Shown one piece after another: positions 57,139 through 64,000 of a stretch of 64,000 bases of DNA; the first letter of the stretch is position 1, and each line of letters opens with the position of its first letter. Location of the stretch: NCBI GenBank assembly GCA_039908525.1, contig JAMOAY010000018.1, positions 39,195 through 103,194 of the forward strand, read 5' to 3'. Both the position numbers and the translations under genes were made by a program. The notes beneath the pieces are model-generated. The model worked only from the letters and a program-made list of their open reading frames with translations, did no database searches and was not told the origin of the DNA. The DNA comes from Magnetaquicoccus sp039908525 (lineage in GTDB: Bacteria; Pseudomonadota; Magnetococcia; Magnetococcales; Magnetaquicoccaceae).

Positions 57139-59366
57139 CAGAGCAGCCCCTTCGTTGCCGTTACCAAAGGTATCCGCGCTGTCACCCGGGTTCCCCCCGT
57201 TGCAATGGCCGCCATGTGCAGACTACCCCCCAAGCGTTCAGCCCGTTCCCTCATGCTTGCCAACCCAAACGAGTCATCTGCCTGGACCCGTTCGTCTGGA
57301 ATGCCACATCCATCGTCGTTCACTTCCAACACAATGCTTCCCTGTTCCTCCCTTAAAGCAATGACAACTTTCTTGGCTCCAGCGTGGCGAATCACATTGG
57401 TCAACGACTCCTGAGCAATGCGGAACAAAGCCGTGCGTTGCGATTCATCCATCGGCCAATCCACCTCTTCGCCGACCAATTGGCACTCAAAACCCGCACA
57501 GGTTCGTGTGGTACTGACCAGCTCTTCCAAAGCCGCTCGCACCCCCATCCGGTCCAACGCAACCGGCCGCAATGCCCGAGAGATGCGACGTGCCGAATGC
57601 AAAGCATGATCCGTCAGTTGATAAATTTCTTGACACCGTTGCCGGTCCGCCTCATCTTGTTGCCGCTTGGACAGAATAGACAAAGAGAGCTTGGCAGCAG
57701 CCAAGTCATTGCCCAACTCACTGTGAAATTCATCGGCCAAACGTCTTTTTTCTGATTCCGACACCTGATCCAGATGGGCACTTAAACGCTGGATTTGTTG
57801 CAGGTGTTGTTTCACTGTCGCCAGCATCTCACTTTTCTCCTGAGAGGCTGCTTCGACCTGTTCCTTGGATTGACGCAACAAATATTCGGCTTGCTTGCGT
57901 TCGGTAATATCCCGAACCACCCCCAGAATCACCTTTCTGCCGCTTAAAAGAACGGCACTGAGGAGTACCTCGGCTGGAAATTCTTGCCCGTCCGTGCGCC
58001 GATGAATCCAATCAAAACGGCTGGAACCTTGATCCAAAGCAGTGGCAATGTATTGATTCGCCAGAGTCAGCGAATCTCCTCCGTCTGGTTGCACGGCGGG
58101 GGAAAGGTCAGAGGGATGCAAACGGTAGAAATCCTCCCGGAAAGCACAGCCGAAGACAGACAATGTGGCAGCGTTACAATCAAAAAATCCGTTCTCATCC
58201 AGCAGCATAACCGCATCATTGGAAAATTCAAACAATGTACGGAAGTACGATTCGGATTGGGCCCGGGCATCCTCCGCTTTCTTGCGCTCCGTGATATCGG
58301 TGGCGATGCCACATACCGCATAAGGTTGTCCTTGTTCATCTCTGAGAGGGAACTTGGTGGCGATATAATAATGTTCCCCATCATCCTGAGGAACCGTCTC
58401 ATCGGCCTGAATGGGGGCATCGGCGACCAAGGCCAAACGATCATTGGCCTGAAATACCTCTGCTATCCTGGGCGGGAAGAGATCATAATCTGTCTTGTTC
58501 TGGATAGAGTCATTGGAGATATGGAACAACTCCTCATATTGTCGATTGACGAACAAATAACGCCCCTGCAGATCTTTCATAAAAACCACAGAGGATGTAT
58601 TGTTAAGGATATTTCTGAGACGGTGTTCATTTTTCCTTGATGCATCCTCAACAGCCATGCGCCTGGCAATCTCAAGTTGAATTCTCTGATTCCACAATAG
58701 TACAAAAACTGTAACAGATACCAGCAACGAAACAAAAACGAAATAAGCAATTGATTTGTAGATATTGGATTGATATTCGTATCTTTCACGCTGTTGATCA
58801 GATTCATAATTCACCGTCATGTACGATGCCATCTGATCCAGCAACAAATCTATTTTCTCCGTGGCAGGACGATCAATACCGCGCACTGTCGAGTCAACGA
58901 CGGAAGATGCTTGATGGTTTTCCATGTCAAAGAGATGAAGAGCGTTCCGATACTGCTCACCAAGCACCAGATGCTCACGAATCACCTCTTTGAGTTCAGG
59001 TAAAACGGTGTGAGACGTATCAAACTTTTTCAAGAGTGCAACCGATCCAGATAAATGGGTTTGCACTTGCTCTTCTTCAGAAAAAAACTCTGCTAAATAT
59101 TTCTTGTAATCATCCTGATTGTTACTCCCTCTCAGTAGAATATTTTTCCAATTGTGAACTTGATTGGCAAAGTGCGTTTTGGCATGTCGCAACTGACTCA
59201 ATACTTCCAAATAGCGTGTAACTGCAACATGACGCTGCTCGTTTGATTCCATGGAAGAATCGAGATCAATAAAACAAAGCACTGTCAATCCGATCGCCGA
59301 AAGGATAACAAATCCAGAAAATACCGTTATATTCTTCTCAAGATATTTGCCGAATATCTTGATCAT
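57138..59366 (-). CDS. Membrane PAS-PAS sensor kinase of the HisKA_3 (NarX/DesK) type
   Basis: 742 residues. First helix near 15 (TVFSGFVILSAIGLTVLCF), a periplasmic helical domain (about 35-205), second helix (YFVFVSLLVSVTVFVLL), PAS 1 (about 245-365: NNTSSVVFMKDLQGRYLFVN), PAS 2 (about 375-490: FEFSNDAVMLLDENGFFDCN), coiled coil, HisKA_3 (phospho-His in RRLADEFHSELGNDL) and HATPase_c (FRIAQESLTNVIRHA, VNDDGCGIPDE). The motif after His is SELGN, while DEL is usual. The last 230 residues are close to those of the kinase encoded upstream (59366-64000). Start overlaps that gene's stop. Confidence 0.92.
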   Translation of the reverse strand: MIKIFGKYLEKNITVFSGFVILSAIGLTVLCFIDLDSSMESNEQRHVAVTRYLEVLSQLRHAKTHFANQVHNWKNILLRGSNNQDDYKKYLAEFFSEEEQVQTHLSGSVALLKKFDTSHTVLPELKEVIREHLVLGEQYRNALHLFDMENHQASSVVDSTVRGIDRPATEKIDLLLDQMASYMTVNYESDQQRERYEYQSNIYKSIAYFVFVSLLVSVTVFVLLWNQRIQLEIARRMAVEDASRKNEHRLRNILNNTSSVVFMKDLQGRYLFVNRQYEELFHISNDSIQNKTDYDLFPPRIAEVFQANDRLALVADAPIQADETVPQDDGEHYYIATKFPLRDEQGQPYAVCGIATDITERKKAEDARAQSESYFRTLFEFSNDAVMLLDENGFFDCNAATLSVFGCAFREDFYRLHPSDLSPAVQPDGGDSLTLANQYIATALDQGSSRFDWIHRRTDGQEFPAEVLLSAVLLSGRKVILGVVRDITERKQAEYLLRQSKEQVEAASQEKSEMLATVKQHLQQIQRLSAHLDQVSESEKRRLADEFHSELGNDLAAAKLSLSILSKRQQDEADRQRCQEIYQLTDHALHSARRISRALRPVALDRMGVRAALEELVSTTRTCAGFECQLVGEEVDWPMDESQRTALFRIAQESLTNVIRHAGAKKVVIALREEQGSIVLEVNDDGCGIPDERVQADDSFGLASMRERAERLGGSLHMAAIATGGTRVTARIPLVTATKGLL

Positions 59367-62300
59367 CAGAGCAGCCCCTTCTCTATTGCCGCCAAAGGAA
59401 TCCTCGCTGTCACGCAGGTTCCACCCGTTACAATGGCAGCCACATGCACGCTGCCTCCCAAACGCTCAGCCCGTTCTCTCATGCCCGCCAGTCCAAAAGA
59501 ATTGACATTGTGGGCGCGTTCTACCGGTATGCCACGCCCGTTGTCGCTTACCTCCAGAACAATGACGCCCTGCTCTTCCCGCAAGGTAATCAAGGCCCTC
59601 TTTGCAACCGCGTGACGGACCACGTTGGTCAAGGATTCTTGAGCAATGCGGTACAAAGCTGTGCGCTTGGCTTCGTCCAACGGCCATTCCTTCTCCTCGG
59701 CATCCAATTGGCAATTCATACCCGAATGGGTCCGTGTGGAAGTGGCCAGATCCGCCAAGGCGGCCCGCAAACCCATGCGGTCCAATACGTCGGGGCGCAG
59801 TGAATGAGAGATGCGCCGGACCGAACGCAGGGCTTGATCCGTCAACTGATAGATCTCCTGGCACCGCTGCCGGTCTTTCTCATCCCGTTGCCGTTTGCCC
59901 AAAAGCGAAAGCGAGATCTTGGCGGCCGACAGAGTGCCCCCCAATTCGTCGTGGACCTCACTGGCCAAACGTCTTTTTTCCGCTTCGGAGATCTGGTCCA
60001 GATGGGTATTGAGTCTCCGGATCGTTTGCATGTGCTGCTTTTGTTCTTCCATGACCCGTGCATTGGTCAGGGAGATGGCCGCCTGGGTACCCAAAATGGC
60101 CACCGTTTCCAACCGCCCTTGCGTAAACACCCCCCTGCTGCGGGAATGTTCCAACAACAATATCCCCACCACCTCTCCGGTATGAAACAGCGGGGTGCAG
60201 AGCAGGGATCCGGAACCAGCCAATACACCGGACCATGGTCCATCGGTTGCGGCATCATCCACAACCACCACATCCCGACTGCGGGCCACATAATGTACCA
60301 GATCCTGCAACGGCTCTTGCCGGTCCTGATCCGAAGAACTTCCAACGTGCACGATCACCTCCCCGGATTGGTACTCCCCTGCACACGCCAGAGTCGGTTC
60401 CCCGTTCTGCAGCAAAAAAAGACGGGCCTGCTCGGCCCCGGCGTTGGCCAGAGCCAGGAGAAGCAGCCGTCTGACCACGCCATCGAAAGATGTCTCCGCA
60501 GCAATGCTCTGGCTGGCCTGCAACAGGCTGGGATAGTCCACAAGCAGGGTGGAATCCTGACGATCACTGGTCATACTGCTTACAGTCGCGAGCAGATTTC
60601 CCTTGGGTCGACTGTTGACATTCCAACCCTTGACCAAGAACCCGTAATGATGCTCCCTCTCCTGCACCAGAAGTTCTGCCCCATACTGAGACCAGATCCG
60701 CATGGCCCGGCACAGCATATCCTGCGCCATGGCATCGCACCGCAGCGTCAACAAACATTCACCAGCCAATTCCAGAGAGAGGGCCTCATAGGGCAACCAG
60801 ATTTCCTCCCCCTGGGCGCGGATGTTGGCCACCGCTTCTTCACAAAGCGGCAAAGCCTTTTCCGGATGCCCCATGACCCTCTGCCAGACCGCCGATACCA
60901 ATCGATCCAAATGCAGAAAATTGGCGGGGTTGAGTTGGGACCAAGCCCCCAACCACTCCCGGTATTGGGCCAGTTGGCGCAGGTAGCGGCGTCTGGTGAC
61001 TGGGTCGCTGTCCGGCAACAACCCAGCCATAGCCAAAGAGGCATCGGTAACACTCAGGGGCAAATACCACCGATGGACATTCATACGCTCGGCCAAATCT
61101 TGTGCCCGACGAGAATGATGAAGAGCCATTTCATATTCCCGCATGAGCAGTGCGCTTTTACCGCTTTCTGCCTCATAATACAAGAGAGAGTTGATATTGC
61201 CGCTGATTCCAGGGAGAGGTTGCTGCTTGCGCCATTGGGAGTTTGCTCTTCCCATCAGTTCGAGGGTGTGTGGCTGACTGATTTCAATCACTTCCATCTT
61301 CAAGTTGATCATGCCGGTCTCTTCCAGAAGAGGCATCCAGTATTCTAGGAATTTCTGGTAGTCAGCAAGGGGGCCTCCCAATATCAGACGATAAAAGCAA
61401 TTGGCACCCACGGAAAAACCGGCACATCCCTGATCTCCCCGTGCCACGGCCACGGGATAGAGATCCTCCAATCGGGAACAGACACGGGACCATGGTTCCA
61501 GCCACGGTCCAGCAAAAACAATATGCATATAATCATCTGGAATGACGGGCGGTTTGAAGCGTGGACTCCGCTCCAGCAAGAGAGCAGCCGCCCTGCCTAA
61601 CCGCCTGCCGCTCTCAATCTCTTCTGGTCGACCACTCCCCATCAGGCAGCTTCCGATATAAGTATAATACCAACTGGTATCTTCCAGTCGTTCTCCCTCC
61701 TTCAGCATACGCAAGACTGCTCCGCTGACGTAGTAGAACAGCAAAGCAGGCACTGAGAAAAAAAGGCCCACAAAAATACTTAAAAGTGCGCGCTCCAGCG
61801 TGTCTCTTTCCATGTCTCTGCACGCAGGCAAACTGGCAAGGGATTCGGCATCATGGCTGGCAACAGCGGTAACCAGAGCCTGACGCACGGCCTGTTCCTG
61901 TTGTGTTGTCATGGACCGGGTTGGTACCTCGGGCAGATCAAGAAGCCGCAACACCTTGAGCCCCAACCGTTTCAACTTTGCCACTTGGAAGTGCGCCACA
62001 TAGAGAGGTGCCAGACCCGCCAACACCGGCAGAAGATCCTTAATATCGGTTGTATTCTTCGTAACCTCAGTCCACAACCGTTCCATCCGATCCAGGTCAG
62101 TGAGCGCAACGGCGCAGTTCGACGCCTCATGGCGCAAGGCAATGGCCAGCGTAAAGTCATTCTGCCATCCCTCGCGGCCCGACACGGCCATGCCAGCCTC
62201 CAGGTAGACCAGCGCGATGGAGAAGGCAATCGCCCCTTTGGCGCGTCGACCGGCGGCCAACAAAATACCAGCCACGGTACAGCGCGTCTGTGCATCCAGC

Positions 62301-64000
62301 AGATGCGGGGCAAGCCCCACAAATGACTCTGCCACCAGAAAAAGATGCTCATCTGTTGCGCAGTGGGGAAAAGCACGCAACAGCTTCGATCCCAATTCCA
62401 GACGAAACGGATCTTTCCGCCGGGGTGGAATCGAAGCCAGGGCAGCCTCCTGCACCCGGTCATGGGCAAACCGATAACTCACCTCTCTGTGCCGTTCTTC
62501 CATCCAGCGCGCCAGACGCCGTTCCCCTCGCACAGGCATCCACAAACCAATCCTCAACAACTGTTCTGCCTCATCGGCCACCTCCTGCGTCGATACTCCG
62601 GAAGCAGCCGCCAAACTCTCCAGGTCAAAGGTGTTCCCCAAACAGGCTGCAACCGCCAACAAATGGCTGGAAGATGATGGCAATTTGCTGATCCTCTCCA
62701 GCAACAGGGCCATGACGCTCTCCGGTACCCGCCAGTCCCGGATACGGTCCAGTTCCCAATCCCATACCCCATTGCCATAGTGCAACCAACCCTGGGCGTG
62801 GCATTCCGCAAGCAGGCTGCGCAGGTAAAAAGGATTGCCGCTGCTCAACTCCCACATCAATGTGGCCAGTGGGGTCACAGACTTGGGCGAGCGGGCCAAA
62901 CTCTCGGCCAGAAAGGCAACCGCCGCAGACTGGGGCAATGGTGCAAGGTGCATGCGGACAAGGGGCAACTGTTGCTCTTCCCAGCGGGTGATGGCCAACC
63001 TCAAAGGATGCGCAGCGGTCACCTCGCCATCTCGGTAGGCCCCTACCACCAACAACTGCCCCATCTCCGGGTCGCTCAGGATCTCACCCAGCAGATCCAT
63101 AAAGGCAATGTCGGCCCATTGAATATCATCCAACAGCAGGACCAGAGGACGTCCTGCCATTTCCAAGGTGCGCAGCAACAGCAGGACAGCCCGACGAAAA
63201 CGGGTGGCATCCTGGATGGAAGAGGATTCGACTGCCGGTGGAAGTCCCGGAAAAAGTATCTCCAATGCAGGAATCTGCTGCGTCAACATGGAGAGATCGT
63301 CACCCAATTCCTGGCGAACCCTATGTTGCCAAGCGGTGAAAATCTCGGCAGAATCGGATTGCCTCTGACGCAGCAAATCCGACAACGCCTCTATCATGGC
63401 CACCATGGGACGATCCCGCCTCAGTTGGTCGAACTTTCCACTGGCAAAACGCCCCCGGAACCAACCCACAGGCTTGCGCAACTCTCGCCCCAGGGCAGAT
63501 TTGCCGGCACCCGGATCTCCCGTCAGCAGCAACAGGCGTTGGCGGCCCTCCATCACCTCTCCCAAAACATTGGAGAGAATCTCCATCTCCTTTTCACGCC
63601 CATGCAGACGTGAAGAAAAACGCAGCTGCTCCACCCGATCATGACGCCCCAATGAGAAGACAGGTATCTCCTGGCCGGCAGAAAAACATGTACAGCAATG
63701 TTTCAAATCCGCTCCCAAACCAACAGCAGACTGATAGCGTTCAGCCGGTTCCTTGGCCAGAAGCTTGAGCACAACCTGGGAAATGGCCTCCGGGATCGCC
63801 GGAGACAGCTCGTTGAGCGACACAGGGCGTTTGGCCAAATGATCGGCGATCAGCTGCATGGGCTCTTGGGAGGTAAAGGGTGGCTGACCGCTTAACAGAG
63901 CATAAAAAGTGGCCCCCAAGGCATAGAGGTCAGAACGGGTGTCGACCGGACGGTTCATCCGTCCGGTCTGTTCCGGGGCCAGGAAAGCCAAGGTTCCCTC
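59366..64000 (-). CDS. Ser/Thr kinase-AAA ATPase-GAF-histidine kinase giant (5' end outside window)
   Basis: At least 1544 residues; the frame is open to the window edge and starts inside a protein kinase domain (GTLAFLAPEQTGRMNR, DTRSDLYALGATFYALLSGQ). Next is an AAA_16/STAND ATPase with Walker A LLLTGDPGAGKSALGREL and Walker B VLLLDDIQWAD. A long helical region follows (about 430-1120 of the visible part), then GAF (CAGEYQSGEVIVHVGSS, VVGILLLEHSRSRG), HisKA_3 (RRLASEVHDELGGTL) and HATPase_c (YRIAQESLTNVVRHA, SDNGRGIPVE). This layout is known from large cyanobacterial and myxobacterial signalling proteins. It is coupled to the second kinase and probably shares the NarL-type regulator at 56506. 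Confidence 0.9.
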   Translation of the reverse strand, partial: EGTLAFLAPEQTGRMNRPVDTRSDLYALGATFYALLSGQPPFTSQEPMQLIADHLAKRPVSLNELSPAIPEAISQVVLKLLAKEPAERYQSAVGLGADLKHCCTCFSAGQEIPVFSLGRHDRVEQLRFSSRLHGREKEMEILSNVLGEVMEGRQRLLLLTGDPGAGKSALGRELRKPVGWFRGRFASGKFDQLRRDRPMVAMIEALSDLLRQRQSDSAEIFTAWQHRVRQELGDDLSMLTQQIPALEILFPGLPPAVESSSIQDATRFRRAVLLLLRTLEMAGRPLVLLLDDIQWADIAFMDLLGEILSDPEMGQLLVVGAYRDGEVTAAHPLRLAITRWEEQQLPLVRMHLAPLPQSAAVAFLAESLARSPKSVTPLATLMWELSSGNPFYLRSLLAECHAQGWLHYGNGVWDWELDRIRDWRVPESVMALLLERISKLPSSSSHLLAVAACLGNTFDLESLAAASGVSTQEVADEAEQLLRIGLWMPVRGERRLARWMEERHREVSYRFAHDRVQEAALASIPPRRKDPFRLELGSKLLRAFPHCATDEHLFLVAESFVGLAPHLLDAQTRCTVAGILLAAGRRAKGAIAFSIALVYLEAGMAVSGREGWQNDFTLAIALRHEASNCAVALTDLDRMERLWTEVTKNTTDIKDLLPVLAGLAPLYVAHFQVAKLKRLGLKVLRLLDLPEVPTRSMTTQQEQAVRQALVTAVASHDAESLASLPACRDMERDTLERALLSIFVGLFFSVPALLFYYVSGAVLRMLKEGERLEDTSWYYTYIGSCLMGSGRPEEIESGRRLGRAAALLLERSPRFKPPVIPDDYMHIVFAGPWLEPWSRVCSRLEDLYPVAVARGDQGCAGFSVGANCFYRLILGGPLADYQKFLEYWMPLLEETGMINLKMEVIEISQPHTLELMGRANSQWRKQQPLPGISGNINSLLYYEAESGKSALLMREYEMALHHSRRAQDLAERMNVHRWYLPLSVTDASLAMAGLLPDSDPVTRRRYLRQLAQYREWLGAWSQLNPANFLHLDRLVSAVWQRVMGHPEKALPLCEEAVANIRAQGEEIWLPYEALSLELAGECLLTLRCDAMAQDMLCRAMRIWSQYGAELLVQEREHHYGFLVKGWNVNSRPKGNLLATVSSMTSDRQDSTLLVDYPSLLQASQSIAAETSFDGVVRRLLLLALANAGAEQARLFLLQNGEPTLACAGEYQSGEVIVHVGSSSDQDRQEPLQDLVHYVARSRDVVVVDDAATDGPWSGVLAGSGSLLCTPLFHTGEVVGILLLEHSRSRGVFTQGRLETVAILGTQAAISLTNARVMEEQKQHMQTIRRLNTHLDQISEAEKRRLASEVHDELGGTLSAAKISLSLLGKRQRDEKDRQRCQEIYQLTDQALRSVRRISHSLRPDVLDRMGLRAALADLATSTRTHSGMNCQLDAEEKEWPLDEAKRTALYRIAQESLTNVVRHAVAKRALITLREEQGVIVLEVSDNGRGIPVERAHNVNSFGLAGMRERAERLGGSVHVAAIVTGGTCVTARIPLAAIEKGLL

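Overview
The window is GC-rich bacterial chromosome. It most likely comes from a magnetotactic proteobacterium of the Magnetococcia type. The main support is a clear magnetosome actin gene (mamK, 27159-28202). It lies beside a MamB-like cation diffusion facilitator and downstream of an Mms6/MamD-family protein carrying the Leu-Gly repeat segment. A periplasmic sulfide/thiosulfate oxidation set (fccAB, a NapC-type tetraheme cytochrome, soxYZ) follows immediately. The lineage is inferred from gene content and was not tested by phylogeny.

Layout. 1-3092: the start of a leftward exported protein, a DAC-like protein, a secreted lipase-like hydrolase, and a VapB-type antitoxin whose toxin survives only as a few codons. 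3093-21330: a long leftward operon-like run for an alternative chemosensory pathway. In transcription order it holds REC-GAF-kinase, REC, a degenerate CheB fused to REC-kinase, kinase, REC, CheR-TPR, FluC, double CheW, two MCPs, CheA-REC, CheB and REC-kinase. It starts at a recognisable promoter with an operator-like inverted repeat. 21571-25555: BioC-like methyltransferase, DUF1640 protein, unknown protein, argJ and yrfG. 25685-29225: magnetosome mini-cluster with two good sigma70-like promoters. 29530-34144: DUF302 protein interrupted at a G-tract, fccA, fccB, tetraheme cytochrome, soxY and soxZ.

34245-39390: S24-type repressor with a divergent small gene, recQ, hicBA, a second scrambled piece of recQ, and an OLD-like DUF3696 ATPase. 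39418-44773: a very large exported TPR-CHAT (caspase-like) protein, then a lytic transglycosylase with a small periplasmic partner. 44816-45363: a roughly 550-bp nested palindromic element. 45396-51306: thrC, CYTH triphosphatase, rhodanese with an ArsR regulator, DUF484, glycosyltransferase and xerC. 51278-64000: three signalling groups: a kinase with an HD-GYP regulator and small membrane ORFs upstream, an outer-membrane transporter-like protein, and a NarL-type regulator with two related kinases. The second of these kinases is a giant Ser/Thr kinase-AAA-GAF-histidine kinase cut by the window end.

The window is dominated by signal transduction: at least nine histidine kinases or hybrids and many receiver domains. 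It also carries a family of modular GC-rich hairpin repeats in intergenic positions. No tRNA, rRNA, CRISPR array or transposase gene was seen.
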